Shown here: one piece after another, positions 1 to 6,834 of the stretch | Position numbering within the stretch: the first letter of the stretch is position 1 | How the letters are laid out: every line of letters begins with the position of its first letter | Assembly (NCBI GenBank): GCA_016201285.1 | Contig: JACQDE010000004.1 | Span: 1 to 39,566 of the forward strand | Direction of reading: 5' to 3' | Source of the DNA: Acidobacteriota bacterium | Lineage (GTDB): Bacteria > Acidobacteriota > Terriglobia > Acidiferrales > UBA7541 | DNA length: 39,566 nt | Translations under genes and position numbers: made by a program | Notes under the pieces: model-generated | The model's database searches: none | What the model saw: only the letters and a program-made list of their open reading frames with translations | What the model was told of the DNA's origin: nothing

Positions 1-459
1 CGCTACTCCTACACCATCAATGATCCCCTGAACCTCACGGAGTCCAACGGTCTTTCCTCCAGCATGGGATCGGCGCACGGAGCAGGCCATCGAGATCGCG
101 ATGACCGCTTTACCGGTGACGTCGCCCCCCGCCCGCCCGGCACCGGCGGGGGCCTGTTTTGTGGCGACTTCGGCGGCGGCTGGTGGCCCACAATTCAGAC
201 GATTGTGTGTTCGTGTTTTCGAACTCAGGTGGAACCCGTGGGGTATTTCGAGGAATGCTTTTTTTCGTGCAATTGCTCAGATGGGGCATCAGGTATCGCT
301 CGCAAGACAATGAGCGAGATCAGAATCGCGTGTGATCCCACCCAATGGTGGTGTCCGTTTTGGATCGAAACCACATCAACGATTATTCGGTGGGGTCCAA
401 TAGGGATCGGCACACGCGGTTCAAGCAGAATAACGGCATGTAAATCTCGCCCACTATAG
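1..459 (+). CDS. RHS/YD-repeat protein, C-terminal end (partial)
   Basis: The frame is open from the first base of the window and ends at a stop at 457-459, so only about 152 C-terminal residues are present. The first residues read RYSYTINDPLNLTESNG, which resembles the end of the RHS core (usual form RY-Y--N-PL---DP-G). In RHS proteins the conserved shell stops here and a variable tip, often a toxin, follows. The tip here is short, with a Gly/Pro-rich linker followed by several Cys and Trp residues (CSC, CFFSCNC, WWCPFW). I recognise no toxin family in it. The tip and the next gene are visibly less GC-rich than the rest of the window, which is usual for exchanged RHS tips. The frame and the RHS assignment rest on a short motif; a frameshifted or decayed tip is possible. 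Confidence 0.5.
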   Translation, partial: RYSYTINDPLNLTESNGLSSSMGSAHGAGHRDRDDRFTGDVAPRPPGTGGGLFCGDFGGGWWPTIQTIVCSCFRTQVEPVGYFEECFFSCNCSDGASGIARKTMSEIRIACDPTQWWCPFWIETTSTIIRWGPIGIGTRGSSRITACKSRPL

Positions 460-467
460 TTAATAGA

Positions 468-1043
468 ATGTTTTTTCGTGAAATCGGTCAAACAAGAAGC
501 GGGCCTAGAAAGGGGGGAGAGGTGCGTAAGTTTCTCCCGTCCAGAGGCCTAATTCAGTGCGAAGTATTCGCCCATATGCTCGCGCATGAGCGGCGTGCAG
601 AATACCTTGACTGTGCTCATCTGCTAGCTGGAATGTACATCGAGTGCAAAGAAAGGCTTTACAAATTTTGGAGTGACCCCGAAGGATTGGAAGAAATCGC
701 TGTTAGTGAGTGCGGTCTGGATGATCCGAGGTGGTCTTATTGGATTCGTGCTTACGAGGGCTACCACAGCCACGGTCGCCGCTCATTCGTTGGCAAGTTT
801 AAGATGCGTTCGCTTCAGGTGGAGAGGGTTTATGCTGAGGCGCTGAAGATCGCACAATTCCGTGACGAGCACGATCAGGGATCTGTTCCTGTGTTAACAC
901 CTGAGGACTTGCTGCTTGCGATGGCCCGGAGCCCGGACTTAGAGTTGGGGAAAGTGCTTTTTGCAAGCGGTCTTGAAATGAAGAGGCTCGAGGACGAAGT
1001 TGGTAGAAAGTTGGGCAGCAAGAAGCGGATGATGATTCGGTGA
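468..1043 (+). CDS. Clp N-domain-like small protein, possible partner of the RHS tip
   Basis: This 191-residue protein starts 8 bases after the RHS stop. Two helical repeats resemble the Clp N-terminal (ClpA/ClpC adaptor-binding) repeat: one around residues 35-60 (HMLAHERRAEYLDCAHLLAG) and one around 125-180 (VERVYAEALKIAQFRDE, then TPEDLLLAMA). There is no AAA+ domain, so it is not a Clp ATPase. A later in-frame GTG at 522, preceded by a purine-rich AAGGGGGGAGAG stretch, may be the real start and would remove the first 18 residues. Because it lies directly behind an RHS tip it could be the cognate immunity protein, but that is positional inference. Stand-alone Clp-N proteins also act as adaptors or have no known role. 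Confidence 0.6.
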   Translation: MFFREIGQTRSGPRKGGEVRKFLPSRGLIQCEVFAHMLAHERRAEYLDCAHLLAGMYIECKERLYKFWSDPEGLEEIAVSECGLDDPRWSYWIRAYEGYHSHGRRSFVGKFKMRSLQVERVYAEALKIAQFRDEHDQGSVPVLTPEDLLLAMARSPDLELGKVLFASGLEMKRLEDEVGRKLGSKKRMMIR

Positions 1044-1681
1044 AGATTCCTGAGTGTAAATGATACGACGAGGCGGGTGGCGCACCCTTTGCGTGGCCTG
1101 CAAAGGGTGGGAAATCGCCCTCTTTCAAGCCTGCGTCCTCTTCAATATCCCAAAGATAATTCTATAAACTAGTACTTGACTTCTGGACAGCATCGCGCTA
1201 GACTCACGCTGTTATCTAGTAGCTATACGCCAATGACGCCAGTAGCCATTCGCGAATCGCCGCAGTCCCGCTACCCCCGGTTAGCGCCCCCACTGCGCCT
1301 GATTACAAACTCTTGCAGTAGTGGTCGCCTGCTACCTGGCACGTGTCACCAGTCACTTTTTGTTACTACCGCCGACTACCGTGCCGACTATCCATTTTCG
1401 CTATCCCCCTCCCTTTCAATCACTTCGTCTCGCCTCAATAGGGAGGGGGGTGGGGGTTACTACCGTAGTCAGGATCACAGATCAGAGATCAGTGCTCAGG
1501 GTTCGGATAGAAGACTTCCGAATTCTCCTTTCCATTCACTCGCTCATCAGCGTCCATCCGTGTTCATCTGCGGTTCCAACCGTCCTTCGCTTTTCTCTGT
1601 CTCTCTGTGCCTCTGTGGCCAGTGTTTCCTGTTTTCCCATTTTCTCTTTTCCATTTTCGATTTTTGAACATGCTCAACCGC
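1044..1681. other. Intergenic region with dispersed-repeat fragments
   Basis: No convincing gene is seen. An open frame at 1176-1667 has low-complexity composition and no motif. The stretch contains the word CATCCGTGTTCATCTGCGGT (about 1556-1575), related in reverse complement to the CGCAGAT repeats at 15199 and 17219. It also contains CTCTGTGCCTCTGTGG (about 1603-1618), a short dispersed word of the same simple style. A poly-G run lies at about 1441-1456. The region separates the convergent RHS pair and mreD; no strong intrinsic terminator was found. Confidence 0.6.
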
Positions 1682-2200
1682 CTAGCTCGGCTTGCGCAGC
1701 TTGTCCAGCAGCGGAAACAGCGCCACGGCGATGCCCGCGTTCACCAGCGACGCCAGCAGCAGCCGCGCGCTGAACATCGTTTCCGGCTCGGCCAGCAGCA
1801 CGCGTTTGATCAGCACGATGACGCCCTGGTGAAAGTGGCAGAAGAAGAACGTCAGCAGGAAGCGGCTGATGGGATGCTCCACGTCAAACCGCCCGCCGAT
1901 GGAAGACCCCGCATAGCCCACCAGCGTCTTCGCAATGCCGTAAAGCCCGATGGGCACGCGGCTGACGCTATCCTGCAGCAGGCCGACGCCCATGCCCAGC
2001 AGGAGTCCCGCGGCGGGATTCCGCCGGCTCAAGCCGAAATAGAGCGTCACCAGCAGCGGCAGCTCGAGCAGCGCAGAGCTGGGGAAATAGGCTGGGAGGA
2101 ACGCGCGCACCAGCACCGCAAAAAACGCCGTCCCCGCCACCGCGAAGAACGGATACTCGTACACCTCGATGTGCGGCTCGGATTGGACGCGCAACGCCAT
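1682..2200 (-). CDS. mreD: Rod shape-determining protein MreD
   Basis: A 172-residue, very hydrophobic protein with about five membrane segments, the size expected for MreD. MreD is an inner-membrane partner of MreB and MreC in the elongasome that directs lateral peptidoglycan synthesis. The stretch GLLLGMGVGLLQDSVS (about residues 68-83) matches the typical MreD glycine-rich segment with a conserved Asp. It is the last gene of the minus-strand order mreB-mreC-mreD. The gap to mreC is 118 bases and holds two hairpins. The genes often following mreD (PBP2 and RodA) are absent here; repeats and the RHS pair lie there instead. Confidence 0.9.
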   Translation of the reverse strand: MALRVQSEPHIEVYEYPFFAVAGTAFFAVLVRAFLPAYFPSSALLELPLLVTLYFGLSRRNPAAGLLLGMGVGLLQDSVSRVPIGLYGIAKTLVGYAGSSIGGRFDVEHPISRFLLTFFFCHFHQGVIVLIKRVLLAEPETMFSARLLLASLVNAGIAVALFPLLDKLRKPS

Positions 2201-2206
2201 TATTGT

Positions 2207-2254
2207 TGTGTAGCGGCGGCTTTACGCCGCCATGTGGCGGGATCAACCCGCCAC
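2207..2254. repeat. Two adjacent hairpins between mreC and mreD
   Basis: Two perfect stem-loops sit side by side. The first has arms GGCGGC/GCCGCC around TTTAC at about 2215-2231; the second has arms GTGGCGGG/CCCGCCAC around ATCAA at 2234-2254. On the minus strand the first reads GGCGTAAAGCCGCCGCTACA, the same word as the hairpin at 27068-27092. They belong to the dispersed hairpin family seen elsewhere in the window and could reduce readthrough from mreC into mreD. Confidence 0.7.
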
Positions 2255-2318
2255 TACGGTTTCAGGACAGGCGTGGACCCTTCGTGCCACTTTTGCGGAA
2301 TCAGGGCAGGCGCCTGTT

Positions 2319-3176
2319 CTACTGCTTCGGTGCGGCCGCTCCGGCTTCCTTCTTCACCGGAAATTCCTGCCGCGACAGCAACACCAACACTTCTTCCAGC
2401 CGGTCGAGCCGCGCGGCGGGCCGCACGCGGATCACCTGGAACGGGTTGCCGCCCTGCGCGCTTACCACCGCCCCCACCGGCAAATCCTTCGGAAAAATCT
2501 TGTCGATCCCCGAAGTCAGAATCGCTTCTCCGGCGGCGACGTCCTGATCGTTGCTGACGTAATACATCTCCGCCAGCGGCTCGCCCGTGCCGCGCACTAC
2601 GCCCTGCGTGCGCGAGTTCGCCAGCAGCGCGCCCACGCCGCTTTCTTTGTCGGTGATGAGCAGGATCAAGGAAGTCTTGCCAAAGCTTTCGAGCACCTTG
2701 CCGACCACGCCTTCCGGCGTGATCACGCCCATGTTCTTCCGCACCCCATCCGCTTCGCCGCGGTCAATGTAGAGCGTGCGGCTGGTCTCCGACGCGCCGG
2801 CGCCGACCACGCGCGCGGCAATCATCGGCACGTCTGCGTTGGCCTCGCGGAACGCCAGCAAGCCCGCCAGGCGCTTGGCCTCCGCGGCCTGCCCTTCGAT
2901 CTGCGCCAAGCGCAGCTTCATCTGTGCCAGTTCGTTGTGCAGTTCCTCGTTTTCGCGCCGGGTGTTGCGCAGACCGACGTAGCTGTTCCATGCGCTGCCC
3001 GCGCTGTCGATCAGGTAGGCGCCGCCGCGCTGGAACGGCGTCACCGCCCACACGCCCCAACTCCGGATCAGGCGCACGTCCCCGCGCTTGATCTGCACCG
3101 CGAGCAGCAGCACCTGCGCCAGCACCACCGTGACCAGCAGGATCAGCGGCCGTTGGACTGTTTGGATGACGCGCAT
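2319..3176 (-). CDS. mreC: Cell shape-determining protein MreC
   Basis: The 285-residue length fits MreC. It has one N-terminal membrane segment (about residues 8-27), then a coiled coil (about 60-110, rich in Glu/Leu/Gln), then the periplasmic beta-domain with GVITPEGVVGKVLE and LLANSRTQGVVRG. MreC links cytoplasmic MreB to the periplasmic peptidoglycan synthases and switches PBP2 on. It lies 45 bases after mreB on the same strand, so the two are probably co-transcribed. The last residues are Ala/Lys-rich and without motif. Confidence 0.93.
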   Translation of the reverse strand: MRVIQTVQRPLILLVTVVLAQVLLLAVQIKRGDVRLIRSWGVWAVTPFQRGGAYLIDSAGSAWNSYVGLRNTRRENEELHNELAQMKLRLAQIEGQAAEAKRLAGLLAFREANADVPMIAARVVGAGASETSRTLYIDRGEADGVRKNMGVITPEGVVGKVLESFGKTSLILLITDKESGVGALLANSRTQGVVRGTGEPLAEMYYVSNDQDVAAGEAILTSGIDKIFPKDLPVGAVVSAQGGNPFQVIRVRPAARLDRLEEVLVLLSRQEFPVKKEAGAAAPKQ

Positions 3177-3221
3177 CGTCGTGTCGAGGCTGGACCGCTC
3201 CAGGCGCGCAGCAGCCGGGCG

Positions 3222-4259
3222 CTAGTCGATGCACACCTGGCGCAGAAGTTTGAAATCGCTGAGCATTTTCCCGGTGCCCAGCACCACTGAAGCCAGCGGG
3301 TCGTCGGCGATCGAAACGGGCAGCCCGGTCTCCTCGCGGATGCGCTTGTCGAGGTTTTTCACCAGTGCGCCGCCGCCGGTGAGCACGATGCCGCGGTCGC
3401 TGATGTCGGCGGAAAGCTCGGGCGGCGTGCGCTCGAGCGCGATGCGGATGGCGTTCAGGATCACGGCCACGCATTCGGAGAGCGCCTCGCGGATCTCGCT
3501 GTCGTCAATCGTCACCGTGCGCGGCACGCCCTCGATCAGATTCCGCCCCTTCACTTCCATCGTCAGCGGCTTTTCCAGCGGGTACGCCGATCCGATTTCG
3601 ATTTTGATCTGTTCCGCGGTGCGCTCGCCCACCAGCAGGTTGTACTTCCGCTTCAGGTAGTGCATCACCGCTTCGTCCATCTCGTTCCCGGCCTGCCGCA
3701 CGGAGCGCGAATAGACGATGCCGCTCATGGAAATCACCGCGATGTCCGTGGTGCCGCCGCCGATGTCCACCACCATGTTGCCCGAAGGCTCCTCGATGGG
3801 CAGCCCCGCGCCGATGGCCGCGGCCATGGCCTGCTCCACCAGGTACACCTCGCTCGCCCGCGCGCGGTACGCCGAGTCCTCGACGGCGCGCTTTTCCACC
3901 GGCGTGATTTCCCCGGGCACGCCGATGACGATGCGCGGGTGCACCAGCACGCGCCGGTTGTGCGCCTTCTGGATGAAGTAAGTGAGCATCTTCTCGGTGA
4001 CCTTGAAGTCGGCGATTACGCCGTCCTTCATCGGCTTGATGGCCACCACGTTGCCCGGCGTGCGCCCGAGCATCTCCTTGGCCTCGCGCCCCACCGCCAC
4101 CACTTCTCCGTTGGTCTTGTTGATGGCCACGATCGAGGGCTCGTTCACCACGATGCCCTTGCCCTTCGCGTACACCAGCGTATTGGCCGTTCCCAGGTCA
4201 ATCGCCAGGTCCGACGAAAACAGGCTGAATAAGGACCGAAAATTGAAACCGTTCTTCAT
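3222..4259 (-). CDS. mreB: Rod shape-determining protein MreB
   Basis: A full-length (345 aa) bacterial actin. Visible motifs are the phosphate-1 loop [17 protein letters not shown] near residue 18, [13 protein letters not shown] (phosphate 2), and [18 protein letters not shown] in the adenosine region. MreB polymerises on the inner face of the membrane and organises lateral wall synthesis. The start ATG at 4259 follows the FecR-like gene by 52 bases, so transcription may enter from that gene. The end is unusual only in its short tail after the conserved LLRQVC. Confidence 0.97.
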   Translation of the reverse strand: MKNGFNFRSLFSLFSSDLAIDLGTANTLVYAKGKGIVVNEPSIVAINKTNGEVVAVGREAKEMLGRTPGNVVAIKPMKDGVIADFKVTEKMLTYFIQKAHNRRVLVHPRIVIGVPGEITPVEKRAVEDSAYRARASEVYLVEQAMAAAIGAGLPIEEPSGNMVVDIGGGTTDIAVISMSGIVYSRSVRQAGNEMDEAVMHYLKRKYNLLVGERTAEQIKIEIGSAYPLEKPLTMEVKGRNLIEGVPRTVTIDDSEIREALSECVAVILNAIRIALERTPPELSADISDRGIVLTGGGALVKNLDKRIREETGLPVSIADDPLASVVLGTGKMLSDFKLLRQVCID

Positions 4260-4311
4260 TCCGTTGTTCCCACTGCCTTTCTGGCTGGAATCTCGTTTTG
4301 TGCGCCCGGCG

Positions 4312-5589
4312 TCACTGGATGACGATCTTCACGCGCCGGATGGCCGTGCCGCCGCGGCGGTTCTGGCCCATGACGACGATCTCGTGGCTGCCGCGCGGCA
4401 GCGGCGGCGTGAAATGGCGGAAGGTGCCGTCCGGCTGGATGTTGCCCACCGGCTGACCGCCGATCATCAGCGTCGCTCCCGGTTCGGTGCGCCCGACGAT
4501 CTCCACCAGGTTGCCGTGCACCTGCGGCGTGGCTACCTCGAGCAGCATGCTCTCGCTCTTACCTTCCGCGAAGAGGCTGAACTTGAACGTCTCGCTCGGC
4601 TCGCTCACCTGCTTCTGCGCGTCCACCGCCTTCACCGACCAGAAGTAATCGCCGGCTTCGAGACCGGAAACCTCCGCGCTGGTCCCGATGGTGCGCTTCC
4701 CCGCCACGATGTTGGTGAACATGGAAGAGGTGCTCACGGAAAGCAGATACCCTGCCGCACCCGCCACCGGCCTCCACTCGAAGTGCACCGCCGCGCGCTT
4801 CGGGTCCGGCACGGTAATTGGCTGCAGATGCACCGGCTGGACAAGCTCCGGCGGAGCAATCACGCGCGCTTTGGACACCGCGCCGCCGGTCGGGAAGGAG
4901 ATGCGCTCGAAGCGGCCCAGCTCGACGCGCTCGGTGCCGCGCTGCAGCTCGGCCTGGCCCTGCGCCACGGTGATTTCATGCTGCTGGCTCTCCGGATCGC
5001 TGCGCACGGCCACGCGGCTGTTTTCCCGCACCGATGCGCGCGCGTTCTCGAACGAAACTTCCGCTTTCGAGTTCGCCACCTCGAACGAGCTGGTGGCCAG
5101 GTCCACCGCGCCGGAAGAGATATGCACCCCCACGCGTGTCGAGCGGTCCTGCGCCATCGTATTTTCTTCCACGGTGATCAGCGTGTCCGGCTTCACCGTG
5201 TACGTCGAGCCGTCCGGGAACGTGATACGAGCCACGCCGTCGCCGCCGGTCTGGATCAGATCGCCCTTGTTCAGCGTCGTGCCGTTGTCCGCCGTCACCC
5301 ACTTCACCGAGTTCACCTTCTTCACTTCCACCTTGCCGTCGAGGTTCACGAAGCGCGCCTGGTTTGCCACCGGCAAGGCGGGCGTCTCCCCCGCGCCGCT
5401 TACCGCGTCGCGGAATTTGCGCTCCACGTTGGCGAAGCGCTCCGGATACATCAGGTAGAGCACCGCAAGAATGGCGACAAAAATCAGGGTGATGTATAGC
5501 GCCACGGTCCTGTAGCTCACCGCAGTCCAGTACACCTCCACGCGGTGCTGCTTCCCTCTTTGTCCTTCTGAGTGTTGATCTTCAGGCAT
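4312..5589 (-). CDS. Membrane-anchored FecR-domain protein upstream of mreB
   Basis: A 425-residue protein. It has a cytoplasmic N-terminus of about 25 residues, one membrane helix (about 27-48), then a FecR-type domain (about 78-145; [44 protein letters not shown]). Further on there is a fibronectin-III-like module around 245-340 ([30 protein letters not shown]) and a C-terminal Ig-like module ([25 protein letters not shown]). No sigma factor or TonB receptor lies nearby, so a classical FecR regulatory role is unlikely. The layout suggests a periplasmic scaffold or wall-binding protein, and placement 52 bases before mreB suggests a link to the elongasome. The precise function is unknown. Confidence 0.8.
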   Translation of the reverse strand: MPEDQHSEGQRGKQHRVEVYWTAVSYRTVALYITLIFVAILAVLYLMYPERFANVERKFRDAVSGAGETPALPVANQARFVNLDGKVEVKKVNSVKWVTADNGTTLNKGDLIQTGGDGVARITFPDGSTYTVKPDTLITVEENTMAQDRSTRVGVHISSGAVDLATSSFEVANSKAEVSFENARASVRENSRVAVRSDPESQQHEITVAQGQAELQRGTERVELGRFERISFPTGGAVSKARVIAPPELVQPVHLQPITVPDPKRAAVHFEWRPVAGAAGYLLSVSTSSMFTNIVAGKRTIGTSAEVSGLEAGDYFWSVKAVDAQKQVSEPSETFKFSLFAEGKSESMLLEVATPQVHGNLVEIVGRTEPGATLMIGGQPVGNIQPDGTFRHFTPPLPRGSHEIVVMGQNRRGGTAIRRVKIVIQ

Positions 5590-5613
5590 CGCAAACCACG
5601 CTGCGTCTGCAAT

Positions 5614-5760
5614 CTAGCACACGCCCTGCAAGCTCGCAACTTTCGCGGTTGCGCAGGTAGAAACACCTTCTCCGCCGCCCGGCCCGCCGTGCGTCTTGCC
5701 GCCGAAGAAAACGTATTTATCGGTGACGGTTCCTGCCGCGTCGTGGGTTGCTCTATATGC
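5614..5760 (-). pseudogene. Possible RHS core fragment
   Basis: On the minus strand one frame reads ATHDAAGTVTDKYVFFGGK, close to the RHS core signature (YD--G---D-YVFF-GKRIARR). Right after GGK the match continues better in the next frame (RTAGRAAEKVF), as if one base had been inserted, and then decays to a stop. The flanking frame up to about 5990 shows nothing else recognisable. It is probably a relic of an RHS gene; a chance match cannot be excluded, since only about 20 residues are involved. Confidence 0.35.
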
Positions 5761-6015
5761 CGCTCGGCGCAACGGTCTTTGCTGCAAACAGCAAGCTTCC
5801 GGATCCGAAAAAGTTGAGCTGTTTCTTGATGGAGAAGCATCTAGTTGCCATTCGTGCCATTGATCCCACTTCGAAAATTGCCAAGCCAAAGCACCGAGAT
5901 CACTCGAAAGGCCGAGTTCCATGATTGCACGGGGCGGGCTGATTCGATAGCCGCGTCGGCTCCCTCGACCGAGTAGATTTGGTTGCAATCTTCTATTCTT
6001 CGCCAGGCGCGGCGA
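5761..6015. other. Intergenic region upstream of the FecR gene
   Basis: This is the rest of the 426-base gap between the FecR gene and the phosphotransfer gene. No gene with a recognisable motif and no clear hairpin is visible. Any promoter of the FecR-mreBCD unit should be in 5590-6015 on the minus strand, but I could not pick one with confidence. Confidence 0.4.
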
Positions 6016-6834
6016 TTATGTCGGCGGGCGGTGGCGGAGGGTAGGAGCGAGACCGCTGGACGGAGGCGCGGGGATGCGCGCGGTGTGGCACTCGAGGGCG
6101 TTGCTCAATCGACGAATGGTCTCGCGAAGACGGATGGCCAGCTCGGCGATGATTTCGAGGCGCTCGACCATGTCTGCGGGAATGAAGTCGCGGCGGGAGA
6201 GCAGAAGCTCGGCATTGCCGAGGATTCCGGTGAGCGGATTGTTGACCTCGTGGCGCAGCACTTCGCCGAAGTCGAGCGGCGCGTCTCCGGCGCCTCGTTC
6301 CACGCGCTCGGGAACGTTGGCGACGACGGCAGGAGCAGGGTAGCGTTCCGTCCCGAGGCCTCGGGATTCGGGACGGGCGCACGCGTGGCGTTCGATCAGC
6401 CGGGTGGCCAGCGGCACGAAATCGCCGTGGCGCTGGACGCACTCCACACGGCCTTGCGTGACGAGATCGGCCAGCACGGTCAACGCGCACAAGCGGGCAA
6501 GATTCTCCGGGGCAGCCAGGAAAACCAGCGGCGCGACCTGGGAAAGATTGCGCAGGGCATCAGCGAGCAGGTCCGGCGCAGCGATGCTTTCGTCGAGCAG
6601 GATCACGGAGGGCACGGCGCGGCCGACGCAGGAGCGCGCCTGGGCAACACTGGTGGCGATGGGAAGTTGATAGGGGCGCGCTTCGCCCGCGGGAGGTACA
6701 TCGCCATTGTCCGAGAGAGCGCGGATCAACTGGTGAGTGAGCACGGCGTTCGCGGAGGCCAGAAGAACGACGCAGGCATTCTCCGGCTGCACATTTCCGG
6801 GCGAAATCGAAGGTGCGCGATTCGCAGCTTTCAT
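6016..6834 (-). CDS. Degenerate receiver plus kinase dimerisation (DHp) protein without ATPase
   Basis: A 272-residue protein. Residues about 20-150 look like a receiver fold (VVLLASANAVL; VILLDES with Asp81; VFLAAPENL) but lack most of the usual receiver signature. Residues about 185-245 are a clear HisKA/DHp module with an H-box LRHEVNNPLTGILGNAELLL (His195). The chain ends soon after, with no N, G1 or G2 box, so it cannot bind ATP as a histidine kinase would. Its start overlaps the stop of the hybrid kinase by 4 bases (ATGA), so translation is coupled. The most likely role is a phosphotransfer or dimerisation partner of that kinase. Confidence 0.8.
   Translation of the reverse strand: MKAANRAPSISPGNVQPENACVVLLASANAVLTHQLIRALSDNGDVPPAGEARPYQLPIATSVAQARSCVGRAVPSVILLDESIAAPDLLADALRNLSQVAPLVFLAAPENLARLCALTVLADLVTQGRVECVQRHGDFVPLATRLIERHACARPESRGLGTERYPAPAVVANVPERVERGAGDAPLDFGEVLRHEVNNPLTGILGNAELLLSRRDFIPADMVERLEIIAELAIRLRETIRRLSNALECHTARIPAPPSSGLAPTLRHRPPT

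Noticed and set aside
1176..1667. 163-residue open frame in the left gap
   Set aside because: Low-complexity Ser/Leu/Arg composition and dispersed-repeat words; no ribosome site or motif.
2914..2929. TGGCACAGATGAAGCT, sigma-54-like match on the minus strand
   Set aside because: Lies inside mreC coding sequence and encodes conserved-looking residues; the -12 box is weak.
4312..5589. Iron-dicitrate regulator FecR with sigma factor and receptor
   Set aside because: No ECF sigma factor or TonB receptor nearby and extra Ig-like domains; only the FecR-type fold is claimed.
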